Below, piece by piece: positions 1 through 12,950 of a DNA stretch of 64,000 nt. How positions within the stretch are numbered: position 1 is the stretch's first letter; the number at the start of each line of letters is the position of its first letter. The DNA is from Aldrovandia affinis (Eukaryota > Chordata > Actinopteri > Notacanthiformes > Halosauridae), in the NCBI GenBank assembly GCA_029706075.1, contig JAINUG010000087.1, positions 1,612,001 through 1,676,000 on the forward strand. The letters are read 5' to 3'. A model generated the notes under the pieces. That model saw only the letters and a list, made by a program, of their open reading frames with translations, was not told the DNA's origin and did no database searches. Made by a program: the position numbers and the translations under genes.

Positions 1-1610
1 CATGATATTACATATGATATGTTAATCACTGGGAAAATGTTTTACTTCTTGAATGACAGTACGTTCTTTAGAAATAAACCTCTATTTGTACCGTAACAAC
101 CCGTGTGGGGGTGCATTCATATCATTTGGAGAGCATTATTATAATTGAGAAGTAATCCAGAGGGAGAGGGAAAAACACTTTTTTGAGCAATACTTCATGA
201 TGCAAAGATTAATTTCATCAACCATGAAATGACGTTCTTTCAGTAATTACCTCTGTGGAAGTCCTACAGTTTGAAATTAATTTAAAATTGGCAGTCTTTT
301 AGAAATCTTTTAGTCTGACAAACACTGCTCAAAGATTTGGGTTTTGAAAGTGGGTGGCATTTGAGCAACCATTTATTCAGAAGCTTTAACTGCATTAGCC
401 TTTTACTTAGTCTCCATGCCTTACATTCCTAACAACTAAGCACAGAACTGTGATCTTTATCATTCCACTTACAATGGACAAAAGATTTTTTAGCAGTATA
501 AATATGCATATACACACAAGCACGATTGCAAAATGGTTAATAATGAAACATTGGGTCACTTAACAACACAAGACATCTTTTCAAGGCTATTATTGAATTG
601 ACGAGTATCGGGCATAGATCTATCCCGACAAACTAGTCTATGTTTTTGCAAAAGATTTGTTTGAATTTGTTGCAAACGATTCATAATGAAACATTGGTAC
701 ACCATATTGGACACCACATTGGACAGCAGACATGTCATGCAATATTTTATATTTATAGTTTGAGAGCATGGCGATGCAGTCATCTAAAACAAACTGTTCA
801 TTGAACATGAATCATTGCCACTCTGTCCCACTGTGTTAATGCTGCTGAGGTTGCCCCACAAGCAAGCATTATTGGACCGCTGTCGGCGTCGGACACTTCA
901 AAATCCGACCAACCACACACAGCCACAGGCATGCCAATATAATGCATGCTCCATTCGGACCCCCTGACTGGTCGACCCAGCAGGACATCTCTCGTCTCGC
1001 AATTGGAACGGTATAACACTAAATTCTGATGGCCAAACACCACGTGAGTGAAACAATTCTTTCAATTGGCATACTTATAGCCTACAAGTTATTGATTAAT
1101 TCAGTATACAAGTCCTGATCTTGATGATATGTAATCTTCCTCCTCTCCAGCAGATTGCCGTAAAACTACGCTTGCTGTGGAGGAAGGGGATGTTATATAC
1201 CAATTACCAATACCAATACCAATACCAATCCAATAAGAGCAGCTATTGGAGAGCAGAAGAAATATTCAGACTTGATTATTTGATTGACAACTTGAACTCA
1301 TGATGCACTCATCATGATAGTGTAAGACCTGAAATGTGTTCATTTCATTGTCTGTTGAACACTAAAAATGAGACATTTTTAACGTTTTACTGCTGGTTCA
1401 TACAGACCTCTCCTTATCATTTTTCAGAGAACAGTAGAGAGAACATGGGTTAGTGAACTTATAGGGGCATATTTGCACTAATTGGCTGTAGGGAGATTTC
1501 AGAGATTGAAACAAGGCAGCAGTCTCCTGGTCGATCACACATTTCAAAGGAATAACTTTTTTTCAGTTTTATCACATTTTTGTGATACACAGAACAGAAA
1601 GGTAGCGATG
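1..1610. other. Non-coding, no gene recognised
   Basis: The ORFs here (for example 556-783 and 798-1043 on the minus strand) are short and show no known domain. A short tandem run of a 6-bp unit (taccaa) lies at about 1199-1232. I see nothing else that I can name. Confidence 0.6.
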
Positions 1611-1692
1611 TATTGAAGAATAAGCCCAAGACATTAAGTGTCTTTGGGTCCTTAAAAAGCACTATATAAATTAAATGCTTTATTATTATTTG
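1611..1692 (+). repeat. 3' tail of a LINE or SINE
   Basis: The segment ends in an AGC-ACTATATAAAT-type motif followed by a short ATT microsatellite at about 1679-1689. This is the usual 3' end of fish non-LTR elements. Too little remains to name the family. Confidence 0.45.
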
Positions 1693-3060
1693 GGCTTTAG
1701 CAATGTTTTGGCTATTTTATAGAGTAAAACTCAATTCTACATTCGACAGTTCAATTATGCATGATCTACATCCATAAGCCAATCTGAAACAGCACTTTAT
1801 GTTGTTTGTTTATGAAGCATTTAAATCTACCAAAAAATGCATGACACATATTCATTCATTTGGAGGGCAGAGCCTGAACTCAACTGACAGTTTGAAACAA
1901 AAGAGCCTCTACACTGTCAGCAAAACAATAAACAGTTGGGAAGAGACTCCATGAAGGCGACCCACATTAGCCGCAGTCATAAACAGGACTCATATTTTCT
2001 CTTCAGTTATAGTCAGGGTGGACAGACAGGCTAGCGCTTTACATTTGTGTTCATTAGACTGCTGTTTAAGAGACATCTGCCAAGCAGCGACCACCTGCTA
2101 TAACAACTAAACCAACCAATCACATACGAGGTAGGTTACCATGGCAGTAATATGATAAGATTCAGGGGACACGGGGGGTTAATTAAAAATGAAGTGAGGG
2201 TATGGGTACAACATCTCTGTAAACTCACAATAATTACACAATGCTACATCTGCCAATCTGCTGAAAATGTGAATGCATATATCCCCTCCCCCCCAATCAC
2301 TGATCCAGTAAGATTCCGCTTTTTATTTTAGTGTTTTTGGTTGTAATTACAAATGGGTAAGTGGATCCTAGATCAGCTTACGGCTAGAGAAAATCCAGCA
2401 GGATATCAAGCCTGGACTTGAATACTTTTATGTCAAAAATAGGGCAAATAATTGGTTGAAGGAAGCGACTGATGTGTCAACAGTACAGCGAATGATACAG
2501 CGAATGCTATGCCTCACTCCTAGGCTAGTCACCCACTGGGATTCCTAATCAAGTCACTGATATGCCTGTGCAGGTGAATGAGAGAAGTGACTGAGAGAAG
2601 AAGTTATTAGCCATATCACTGACCTCCACTGACACATCAGTGGCTGCCTCCGACTAATCATTCGGCCTATTTTTGGCATGATCCCCCCCCCCGGCATACT
2701 GTGTGAGGCAGTCAATTTAATTCAGGAGGCTTTAATTTAAAGCTCCATACCACGTCTGTCGGGTCCTTTTGATAAAACCAGCACAATGGCTAATCAAAAC
2801 CAGCCAAATGTATTAAAATGCCAAACTTTCTGCTGCCAAAACCGCAAACACTGCTATTAAGTTCAACAAAATTACAACCATTGTCAAATATGTTGTAAAA
2901 CTTTAAATTAGCCCAGCCCCTGGCTAACTCATTGCATTCATACCGATCAACTCAAACTGCAAGCGACATTGACCTGTTGACCTGATTGACTTCCACAGTC
3001 TCCTGGCTACTTTTTTCCTCTAACCTCTCCTCTGCTAATTTTTCTTCTCCAAAATTCAAA
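1693..3060. other. Non-coding, no gene recognised
   Basis: No supported gene. Short C-rich runs lie near 2285 and 2684. The CT-rich stretch from about 3000 leads into the LINE remnant that follows. Confidence 0.55.
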
Positions 3061-3061
3061 C

Positions 3062-4190
3062 CTCTACTTCTAACCCATGCAAACTGTTCTCAACATTTTC
3101 CTCTCTACTCACCCCTCCTCCCCCACCCCCTCCTCTCTAACCGCGGATGACTTTGCATCCTTCTTTTGCAAGAAAGTCAATGACATTCACAACTCCTATC
3201 CCCAACCTCTCCCACACCTAACCCTCCCTCACCCAAACCTCTCACCTCCCTGTCTTCCTTCTCGCCTCTCCCTGACTCTGACATCATACAACTTGTTCAC
3301 TCCCACCGTCCTACCATCTGTTCTCTCAATTCCATTCCTTCCCCCCTCTTCCAGTCCATTGCTATGGACATCCCTTTGTCTCCAATGTAATGAACTCCTC
3401 TCTTTCCTCTGGTTCTGTTCACTCTGCCCTCAAAATGGTCCATGTCATCCCCCTCCCCAAGAAACCCTCTCTGAATCCTGCTGACATTTTTAACTACCAA
3501 CCTGTCTCTCTCCTCTCATTCCTATCCAATACCTTAGAATGGCCTGCATATAATCAACTGTCACTCTATTTCCTACAGAACGACCTGCTTGATTCTAACT
3601 AATCCGGCTTCAAGGCAGACCACTCTACGGAAACTGCTCTGCTTGTGGTCACTGAGGCTCTCCACTTGGCAAAGTCTCAGTCACTCACCTCCTCCTCCTC
3701 AACCTATCAGCTGCATTCGACACTGTTGACCACCAGATCCTGCTCTCAACTCTCGCTAAAATGGGAATCTCAGGATCTGCACTGGCATGGTTTGAATCAT
3801 ACCTGGCTGACCAATCCTACCAGGTGGCCTGGGGAGGATCCCTCTCCTCTCCCCACATCCTCTCTACCAGAGTCTCTGCAGGGTTCAGTGCTAGGCCCCC
3901 TCCTATTCTCCCTGTATACCAAGTTACTTGGTTTGGTTATCTCTGCTCATGGTTTTTCATATCACTGCTATGCTGATGGCATCCAACTCTTTCTCTCCTT
4001 CTCCCCTTCTGAAACCCTGGTCCCAGCATGTATCTCTGCATGCCTGGCATATAGCTCTGCTTGGATGTCCACCCACCACCTGAAGCCGAACCTAGGGAAG
4101 ACAGAGCTGCTCTTCCTCCCAACGAAGAGCTCCCCAATGATTGATGCTTCAATCATCGTGGAAGGCTCCATAGTGTCTCCGTCCCATTAA
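3062..4190 (+). pseudogene. L2-like LINE, reverse transcriptase remnant
   Basis: This is a decayed piece of LINE ORF2 read across several + strand frames. Recognisable blocks in order are: a pre-RT segment near 3150 (FFCKKVNDIHNSYP); RT blocks near 3440-3600 (LPKKPSLNPADIFNYQPVSL, then LLDSNQSGF across a stop); QGSVLGPLLFSLY near 3880-3920; and the catalytic block at about 3963-3990. The last reads YADGIQLF, so the second Asp of the usual YADD is Gly. The following block, HHLKPNLGKTELLFLP, is shared with the copy at 22995. Frameshifts, stops and the lost catalytic Asp show that it is dead. The 3' end is missing. Confidence 0.85.
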
Positions 4191-5616
4191 TTCCAATGGA
4201 CCGTGTCTGTCTATTAGCATGCATTCTGATCTCTGCCTTATTTCTGCATCATTTAACAAACTAAAATAACAATTGTCAGTAAAAGGGTTTAGCTAAATGT
4301 TTATTGAAGTATAGTGGAGATCAGACATGATTTTAGCAATTATTTTCAACTTGTTTTATATTCAGCTGCATTCTCACCTGATGTACTTGCCTCACGAATG
4401 CGCACCTCGTAATCTCCTGCCCCAGACAAAATGTTGTGTTTGTGTTTTGACATCGATAAACATGGCCCATATTTCCGTATTACTGGTAATAGCTGATCTG
4501 GATGTCATTGCAGGTGATAATGATCTGGTCCATGTCTATGTTTAAAAAATCAGTTTTTAAGAATGTTATATTATTGGCTAAATGTGATCATTTCAAACTA
4601 AATTAATTGGCATTGTTTAAATTAACTATAGGATTGTATTATAGTGTGTGAGATGTGTAGCCAAACCTTGAAGGTGGAAAGAGAAAATAACCCTTAGGGG
4701 TTACAAAACGAAAATAAAACAGTAATGAAGAGACAAGCTGGTATGATTTCAACATTGTATTAACAAGTACAGAGTATTTATACTCTAATAAATGAATTAT
4801 TTTTTCATAAACATTTGAAAATTCTTATAAAACATTGATAAACTTATACCACTAAAATTATAAAGCAGTTTTGTGACTATTACATGTGAAGAAAAAAAAC
4901 ATCTACAGTATGTGGAAAGATTACCAAAACAATACAAAAGTGCATTTGGTGCCTACAGTGTTTAAAACACCCATGTTTGTTGCAATGGTGGGTTCCACAT
5001 GGCTGCAGAAATGCTGTCAGGTTTTCATTCAAACTCAAGCATCTGCATTTCAAATCCTCAGTGGCAAACACAAGTACCGGGAATTACATGCATTAGAAAT
5101 AATCCATAACCCTATTTAATTAATGATCTCCATTACTCGGGTAAGTCCAATTAAAAATGTCTGATCATTTTTGTGTATGGTTTCCAGACACTCCACACAG
5201 TCCCACAAACACCTCTTATCTCACTCAAATATAACTGTTAACAACTGCTCATCTCCAACCGGGAACTTCATGCACCATTCCATACACACACACACACACA
5301 CAGAAGACGGATGAGGTCAGATACAGTAAGAAAGGAACATCACATCAGGGCTCATTAGAAGTATATGCACTGAGCTTTACCCTTGTGCTCATTGTATTAA
5401 TAAATTAGTTATTTTCCTGTTAATAATGTTGTTTGTTTTGTTTTTTGATATTCAAAAAAGCCATTAGATATCATGACAGTATGGTGTAACTAAAAGAGAA
5501 TTAGAATAATAGGCTTTTTTGGTAGCCTAGTTTTGCATTTGAATTTTTCTGAGAAGCACTGGCCATCGCCGACGTTGATTGCCCCCACCTATCAGACCAA
5601 ATGTGCACCCCTGGTT
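4191..5616. other. Non-coding, no gene recognised
   Basis: AT-rich sequence with a short CA microsatellite at about 5283-5302. No ORF has a recognisable domain. Confidence 0.55.
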
Positions 5617-5785
5617 ATAGGCACAGTATCCAGCTGCCAACAGATGTCTATCGCTGTATTACTACACTGATCTCTTGCGAGAACAATGATTGTTCTTACC
5701 ATGTATAAATGCACATCTTGTAAGGCGCTCTGGATAAGAGCGTCTGCTAAATGCCTAAAATGTCAAATGTAAATGTAAATGAGTT
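5617..5785 (+). mobile_element. L2-like LINE, 3' end only
   Basis: The sequence matches by eye the 3' untranslated end of the L2-like copy at 22995-23985. It has the CTGTATTACTAC segment, the CTCTGGATAAGAGCGTCTGC block at about 5730, and the terminal AATGTAAATG repeats. It is strongly 5' truncated. Confidence 0.8.
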
Positions 5786-5973
5786 GAATACTATCATAAA
5801 AACATATACTCTAAATGTGTTTTCCCATTTTGTGGTGGTTATAAAGATCACTATGATGAGCCTGCCTTGAACAACTGAGCTAATGGAAGCTGACTGACAT
5901 GCACTGACGAGTGAAATTGTGTTTTTAATGATTAATTTATTAAAAATCTAACCCACAGACAAAAAAATCATAA

Positions 5974-6196
5974 TTACATTACACATTTATATTTTAGCAG
6001 ACGCCCTTATCCAGAGCGACTTACACAGTTTACATTTCTTTACATACAATCCATTTATACAGCTGGATATTTTTTACTGAAGCAATTCAGGTTAAGTACC
6101 TTGCCCAAGGGTACAACGGCAGTGTGCCCACCTGGGAATCGAACCAGCAACCTCTGAGCTACAAGCCCAGTTCCCTAACCCTACCACCATGCCGCC
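5974..6196 (-). mobile_element. tRNA-derived SINE with L2-type tail
   Basis: Read on the minus strand, the element starts near 6196 with a tRNA-like head. It includes TGGTGGTAGGG (A-box-like) and GGTTCGATTCC-type B-box sequence near 6130-6145. It ends near 5990 with the same GATAAG-GCGTCTGCTAAA tail as the L2-like LINE in this window. Sharing the LINE tail suggests that it uses that LINE's machinery. Other copies lie at 9106, 10052, 24291 and 49078. Confidence 0.8.
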
Positions 6197-7185
6197 TAAG
6201 TAAACATACTGGCACAATGTTTTTGTACCATTTTAAATTACTTTTATATACAAACACCAAACAAAGTACATCAAGATAACGTTTGAACAACAACAACACA
6301 AAAATACATGTATAGAAAGGAAAGATTTAAGACTAACTTTAGTTGGTTTGTCTCAGGCGACCTTTAAAAGCTTGGAAATGGGAAATTAGCATGGAAGTAA
6401 TACTGACTACATAGCTGTAACAGTTGGAATAGTATAGTATTATGATGGAATAATAACAGTAGAGTAGCTTTATATAATATACTTTTTTTATACATTAAGT
6501 TATGGATAAAGAGGGAATTTATTGACCAGTAATTCAGTAGCACATAATAACAAGTTATGGAAGTTAAGTTAAGGAAAATAAAGGAGTGGGGGTTATAGTT
6601 GTCCAAAACAGAGTTGAACAATAATACTATTTTCCTCTGGCATAGTTTGAGAAGAGAGTGGGGTACCTGTGAAACATTTTTCTTTCTATTTATCCAGCCA
6701 TCCACTGCTTAGCCTGCAGTCTCAAGCCGAAGCCAAACTGTGAGGCAGATGCTTCTCTACAGTTATGCAAGTATGAACTACTAACTTGTAACAGATGTAG
6801 CTTTGCTGTCTCAATTGATTTAAGGGCTCTTTCTCTAACAGCAGGACCAAATTAAATAGATGTTTTTCTGTCAAAGCAAGACGGAGTTCTCATTTCATGA
6901 TTGAGCATTGTGTCGACTGTCAGAGTCAGTCACTGGTATTAGTCCAAACTGGCTCTGCTTTCATCAGTAGAACGACAAAAACCCTTTTTGTCCTTTTTTG
7001 GTTTAACAGTCTGGGTAATGCCAGTATAGCTGGCTCCAAAATGAACACAGTCCATATCAATTGGAGTAGTCTGTTGTTGTCGTTATAAATCCCACAGCCA
7101 TATGACTTAGTCCATCTTAGTAAGGTGATGGGGAACTCCCAGCAAGGCTTGCTTTAACAAACAAAAAAATGACTTAAAATTTTGA
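6197..7185. other. Non-coding, no gene recognised
   Basis: A minus-strand ORF of 113 codons (6364-6705) is AT-rich, low in complexity and without any domain I know. Nothing else is supported. Confidence 0.5.
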
Positions 7186-7547
7186 TCTGATTTTCCCCGT
7201 TTGGTGACCAATTGTACCCTCTATTGATTCAATCACCCGCCCCCACAAACCCACCACCTACAACTACAGGGCCAGACACTATGGCACCAGACTCTGGGAC
7301 CAGCAGTGACAATGGCAATGATCCGCCTCCTTCAAGCCTAACCATTTCCTGTGATTCCGATACACACCCACAGGGAAGCTTTCTGTGCATGTGACGAGCT
7401 CGTGCCGGCTTCCCTCCCCCCTCCCCCTGGGGCATCCAATTGCCACCCCTGACTCCAGAGCCGGACTGATGCAGCCAGGGATCGAACCCCGGTCGCAGTG
7501 GGCAACCTGAAACCGGGCAAGCACCTTTAGCAGTTGTGCCACTTACT
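7186..7547 (-). mobile_element. tRNA-derived SINE, second family
   Basis: On the minus strand a tRNA-like head with the B-box GGTTCGATCCC (about 7481-7491) is followed by a GC-rich body and a tail resembling CCAAA-GGGGAAAA near 7190. Related copies lie at 14590, 28615, 38230 and 61336. The family differs from the SINE with the L2-type tail. Confidence 0.7.
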
Positions 7548-7668
7548 TAGCATGCCTTTAGCAGTGGACTTAAAATGAAAATTAACTAAAAGAGCAGTAC
7601 AAAACACATTTGAAAAAACGTGAGACGGCTGACTAAAAAACATACAATTTATATTCCACAATACATAT

Positions 7669-8106
7669 TGTGGCATCCCAAAGGGCAGCATGGGGAAATG
7701 GCTGCCTGCCCCTTTAACTCTTGGGAGCCACTAGAGCCAAGAGGACTACAGTTCCCAGCAGCCTGCAGTCCCACACCTGAAGCATGTAAAGCAATGAGGA
7801 TTGCTGGCAGCTGCTGTCAATTTGGGAGCTGTATAAAAAGGACTGTTTTGTGTAACATTGGGTGGTGGTGTGGTAGAGTAGTGGAAAGAGTGGTTTGAGG
7901 GTTAAATGTTTGGAGTTTAGTGGTATTGTGAGTAAGAGTCTTTAAGTTAGCCAATTACTGATGATGACAACTTTGTTTTGTGTTTTGTAAATAAGTTAAT
8001 AAAATCATCATTTTTGGTTTGGAATCCTGCCTCCTTTGGAGTTCTTCCATCGCCTACAAGCTCTAAAAAGCTCCATGTGCATCACCCCACCCCCTGTGGC
8101 CCTACA
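7669..8106 (+). mobile_element. Solo LTR of a retrotransposon
   Basis: The 438-bp segment begins TGTGGC and ends CCCTACA, so it has the TG...CA ends of an LTR. It is flanked by a 4-bp direct repeat ATAT (7665-7668 and 8107-8110). A TATA box, TATAAAA, lies at 7832-7838, and an AATAAA signal at 7998-8003, about where promoter and polyadenylation site belong in an LTR. No gag or pol sequence adjoins it, so it is probably a solo LTR left by recombination. A four-base duplication is compatible with Ty3/gypsy elements, but the family is unproven. Confidence 0.7.
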
Positions 8107-8889
8107 ATATGTTATAATATGCTATAATTTTCAACACATAGGCCTATTAGGGTGTCAAATGCAATATTGTCAGTGGCAGGTCATCTCAGGTGTGTATTAT
8201 AAATGATCATTGGTGAAGTTTACAAAAATGGTGGGTACAACCCATAAGAAATACCATCAAAGTTTCATAATGGCAGCAGTTCCCATTTGCACAATAATTT
8301 AAATCCCACCTGATTTGGTTCTCTAAGTTATTATTTAAAAAGATGAAACAAGACACATTGTGAACAATGTCAGCCTGTTTCCCAGCGGGACTGGCAGTAA
8401 CTAATGACGTCCCTGGGAACTTCCATCTCTCTGTGCCAGAAGACTCTGCACTGACTTTTAGTTCTACTGGGATGATTTACTCCAGCAAATAATTACACAG
8501 GGAAATGCAAATGACACACAAGGTGAAGAGTGTTCAAATTGGACTTTGCTGCCTCCCGTTCCGAAAGAATGACACTCTTCATGGAAACAGGATCTAAAGG
8601 TCAGTGTAATTATTGCTGAAAAGCAAGCTCGACCGACAAGTCATTCACAGTCCATTACAGATTCTGCTTCAGTGCAGCAAAAGTGAAGTGGTCACAAATA
8701 TTCTGTCCTAAACTTTCCAACTTTTCATATATCTGCATGTGTATTTCACAATTACATGAGAGGTTCAAACAAAAATACATTCACAAGGAATGTATTTGCA
8801 TGATATTTATTATGCATCATTTCATTCTAAGCTTATGATCAACTGTGTTTATAAAATGTATTTGCTAAGCAGACTGACTTATCCTGTGC

Positions 8890-9060
8890 AACTTTATTTG
8901 TAGAGCGCTGTTCATACATTCTGTTCAAAGCACTTTCCAAATAAAATAACAAAGTAACAATAAGACAATAAAATTTAATAATGAACATAGAACTGAATTT
9001 TCTTTTTAAAAGTCAACATAAGCCAATTAAAATAACACAAGTCTGTTAAAATAACAGCGA
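8890..9060 (-). repeat. Possible LINE 3' tail
   Basis: The reverse strand reads GCTTTGAACAG ... AGCGCTCTACAAATAAAG, like the 3' ends of several fish LINEs. The rest is AT-rich and unidentifiable. Confidence 0.35.
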
Positions 9061-9105
9061 TGACATACAGTTAAGTGCAGGAATTAAAAGCAAGTTTAAA
9101 AAATG

Positions 9106-9245
9106 ACACTTACATTGCACATATATTTTTCCAGATTCATTTATACTGCTGGATATTTATTTCAGAAATGAGTGCACCAGCCGTGCTCAAACTGGGAATG
9201 AACCTGTGACTTTCAAGTTATGGACCCTGCTCCTTAACCACTACC
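9106..9245 (-). mobile_element. Degenerate SINE with L2-type family resemblance
   Basis: The body matches the SINE at 5974 in order (TTTATACTGCTGGATATTTA, then the GGGAATGAACCTG B-box remnant and the AACCACTACCATT head), with many changes and deletions. Confidence 0.6.
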
Positions 9246-9809
9246 ATTTACAGTTAGGAAACTATTTCAATCCCAATCCGGTTATTTATTTGTTGTTAAT
9301 TCTTGGCTGATTATACCTCTGTGTTCTTTAGCTCTACATCCCATTGCTAAAGTGGCTGTCCTGTGGCAAACAACGTAAAACCGCTGGGCCAGTAATCCAG
9401 AGGTTGTGGGTTTGAATATTGCATACTGTAGATTGTAGTCGTTTTTAAATTCTACCGTTGAACCCTTAAAAAACTCATGAGTTGTTATGCCTGAGTCACA
9501 AAACATATTAACATTGAATCTTTCACACAATTTTGTTATTGACTAGTGTTTATTTGTAGTTAATGGTTTCAAAGCTATTTCTCAAACACACTGAACGCAC
9601 TCAAAAAGCTTTTCTGCTTGATATCACAATTGGACCAGCTTCTGCTTTAGTATTTTATTTCAGCAACAATGCATTGGTATAAATAAATACAAATCATAAA
9701 CTGTCCCATTAATGAGCTGATTCACTCTGCCCCTCCTCTGCTGGGACACATCATAAGCACAATAAGGTGTGCCGTATTGGAATGGAATGTTACATTTACA
9801 TTTGAGCCA

Positions 9810-9851
9810 AGAGCAGTTCTCATCATTATGTATTCTTATGTTCTTATTCAG
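9810..9851 (+). repeat. Possible CR1-like LINE 3' tail
   Basis: GTTCTCATCATTATG followed by repeats of TTCTTATG resembles the end of the CR1-like copy at 63435-63460. Only the tail is visible. Confidence 0.35.
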
Positions 9852-9887
9852 CGTGATTATTATAATATTTTTTTCAACCATTTAAAC

Positions 9888-10043
9888 CAGGGGTGCCCAA
9901 GTTTGGTCCTGGAGATCTACTCCAGGCTTTTTAGCCCTTCACTAACACACCTGCTGATTCCACTAATCAACTGCTTTTCAGGTGTGTTGAAACAAAAGCC
10001 TGCACACCCAGTAGATCTCCAGGACCGAACTTTGGCACCCCTG
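9888..10043. mobile_element. hAT-type MITE, 156 bp
   Basis: The ends are CAGGGGTGCC and its reverse complement GGCACCCCTG. The inverted repeats run for about 34 bp with two mismatches. An exact 8-bp direct repeat, ATTTAAAC, flanks the element (9880-9887 and 10044-10051), which is the hAT superfamily signature. There is no coding capacity. It has landed at the edge of the SINE remnant that resumes at 10052. Confidence 0.9.
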
Positions 10044-10051
10044 ATTTAAAC

Positions 10052-10190
10052 CATTTGCCATTTCATAGCTGGACATTTTTCTGAAGCAACTCAGCTTAAG
10101 TACGTTGCTCAAGGGTACAACAGCAGTGCCCCTCCTGAGACTCGAACCTCCAGCCTCTGAGTTAAGAGCCAAGTTCCCTGGGCCGCATTT
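10052..10190 (-). mobile_element. SINE with L2-type tail, partial
   Basis: It matches the body and head of the copy at 5974 (CATAGCTGGACATTTTTCTG, CAAGGGTACAACAGCAGTGC, then a B-box remnant). The tail side is cut off by the MITE at 9888-10043. Confidence 0.7.
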
Positions 10191-12640
10191 AGTACAACAC
10201 AAGATTCCGCATTTGAAACAGCACTGGCCTGTTTTGGGAAAAGCCCTCAGAATTTTTGAACAGGTTTAGGCCAGATCTGGGTTTGCTGTCTATACCTCGC
10301 CGTTCTCATAAATTGAACCCATGGTAGTTGGTGATGAAGTGGCTGCTGTTTTAGGAGAGACAAGGTGGGCCTGTTTTGTTCTTGATAAGGCCTTTAATCT
10401 GCTCATCAGTAATGGAGTCTGCATCAAAACCTTTGCTGACCTTCGGGTGCCCGCTTGTGTGATATCAATGGAAAGGTCAGGAGTATCCTGGCGTGAGGAA
10501 GGTTATATAACATGACATCACCAGTGAGGGCTTCACCTTGATCTTTGGACTGAATCAGACCCTATAGCCAATAGGCTAGTCTTAAAGTCAAACCCACCAC
10601 TGAGAGAGCCAATGAGAGCCGGAGAGGACAGAAGATATTAGATATTAAGTGTGGAGATATTACAGCCAGATTGTTTTAACTTGAGAGGATTAAATGAAGT
10701 AAAATAAATACCATGATTCATTTGGGTGTCCAACATTAAAATTGATTGGATGGTGTAATGACATCATATTACGGACATGCATTTAAAGAAAACTCTTAAA
10801 ACCAAAACTCTCTTCCATTCTCTCTTTCCCTTTTATATCAAAAATGTGAAGCCAAAGCGCATTACCCAGAGACAAAGCTCAGCAGATTCACAGATCTATT
10901 AATGCAGTGGATGGATTCATCTCATGCCCGCTGCCATATCCCCAGCTCATCCAGATGAGATAACCACTGGTGTCTAGAAGTTACAGAAGACATACGGAAT
11001 AGTGGATCTGTAACACATTTCCAAAAATATACAATGGCACTGAGAGCCAACAGATCAGCAGTGCCTTTTTACAGCTGCTTTGTGTGTGTGTGTGTGTGTG
11101 TGGGGGGGGGTAGTTTCCATAAATAATCCAGATCGAAGGAGGGGTGACCCTCTCTGCCCCCTGCCTGTGGAAGTGTCGTGATGCCTTAGGGATTGGAGCA
11201 AGCTTCTCCTTTCATGCTGAGATCAGAGGGAGAGGGAGTGGAGAGGCTTCTGCGATGGGGAGCGCTGGAATGATAACAAACATCTTTCAGTGTTTTCTTA
11301 AAAGCCCATTTGTCTCTGTAAATACGTAAGCCTTATTCCTGTCTGTAGCAACTGTGTGAACATGACAACTGAATTAATATGTCAAGACCACAATGAGGCC
11401 AACTGCATGAGTACAGACACACACACATACACACACACACATACACTGAATTGTTAGCAGTGAAATCAGTGCTAACAGTAATAATCACATTTATTGTATT
11501 GTTTTACAGGACATAATAATCAGTGGTGAGAGTACTGAAAAATCACACTCAAGTTAAAGTAATGTTTCTATCACTGACAATGTACTAGACTTAGAGATGC
11601 TTGGAAAACTACTTGTAGAAAGTAAAAATACATTTGCATTACTTTTTTTTTTTAAGTGTGAGATAGCTGTCTGGAAACTAGGTTCACTTTGATACTGGGT
11701 CATCTGGGAGAATAGATTAAATGAAGTTCAATGATACCCGGGTTCATGCTCTTAGGTTTCATAGTGCGTAAATTGTGTTTCCCCAGTATTGCGCACTGCC
11801 AAGGTGTCATTGCATAATTCTTGTATGATATAACTTAGGGAATGCGTTTTTCACCACCACTGTCAGGAACCTGCAGTTACGTCCTCCAACACCAAGATGT
11901 TGATGGAGGACTTTCTGAAGCTATCAAAAGTAATTATTCAATTACCACAAATGAGGTGCATATTGCAGTGTAGTAGACTAGTCAGCAGTCGGCGCTGCAC
12001 ACACCCACACCTAATCATACTGATTGATTTGTAAGTAGGCTACTCCTTTCAATTGTGAAAATATGTCTGTTGACACTTCTGTAGGACATATCATGTCCTG
12101 GAGCAAAGAAACTGATATGTTGAAATGAGTGGGCAGATATTTTTTAATTGCACAAACTTATAAAAACAATTGAAAACAAAAGGAAAATGTTTTTTTGACA
12201 GCCTAAAGCAAAATAAAAATATAAAGAACAAATTGTTATTGATTTGATGGCTTGATTTTTTAAATTCAGTTAAGGGAGCACAATATTTTATATTTTGGTG
12301 TTGAATTTAAACATTGTCAGATAATTTGTTGTTTCCACTTTCATGACTGGTCGTAGAGGAAAGAGGAAAAAAGAGGAAACTCCTCTCTCTGAAACAACGT
12401 CAATTTGTAGATTTGCACCCTTGCACCAATTAATGAATTGTATAATTGGTCATGTTCATTTGAGCAGCTTCTTGAGACAGGTGGTGAAATACGCATGCCC
12501 TTAGATATAAAGCATTGTGTAACACAGCAACTGTGTGCATTATGGCACAGTAATTCAATTGTATGTTTTTCCTTAAACATGTCATGTCCGTGCTTCTTTA
12601 TAATGTTCAACATTTGGGCTCATAGGATCAATTTTGATTT
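10191..12640. other. Non-coding, simple repeats only
   Basis: A GT microsatellite lies at 11081-11101, followed by a G run, and CA-rich repeats lie at about 11417-11445. No ORF shows a known domain. Confidence 0.55.
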
Positions 12641-12649
12641 CAATTTCAA

Positions 12650-12950
12650 CCTTCAACCTTCAGCCTCTGCTGTCAATTCAGGAAAGAGCATGTGTTCTCC
12701 TCCGAAACATTTCACACCATAGTCTACAAGTCAGACTTGCACAGACATGACTCAGAGGAAGACACTTTATGTGCAGCTTTATACTGCCACACTGGGTGCC
12801 CGATTAACCAGCGGGGGTCACTGGTGTGCAATGAGACACGGACCACCAGCACGGTCGATTGAATCCCTCCCTCCCTGGGCGACGCTATCACCAATTATGC
12901 ATCGCTGCTGGTCACAATCGGCACTGGCATGGTCTGGATGCAAGAAACAT
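12650..12950 (+). repeat. Interspersed repeat, unnamed family B
   Basis: It matches by eye the repeat at 27047-27282 (CTCCTCCGAAA, TTTCACACCA-AGTCTACAAGT, the GGGCGACGCTA-type segment and the CACTGGCATGGTCTGGAT segment). A minus-strand copy lies at 33727-34035. Three copies spread over 21 kb show a dispersed family, probably a SINE, but no clear tRNA promoter is visible. Confidence 0.6.
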
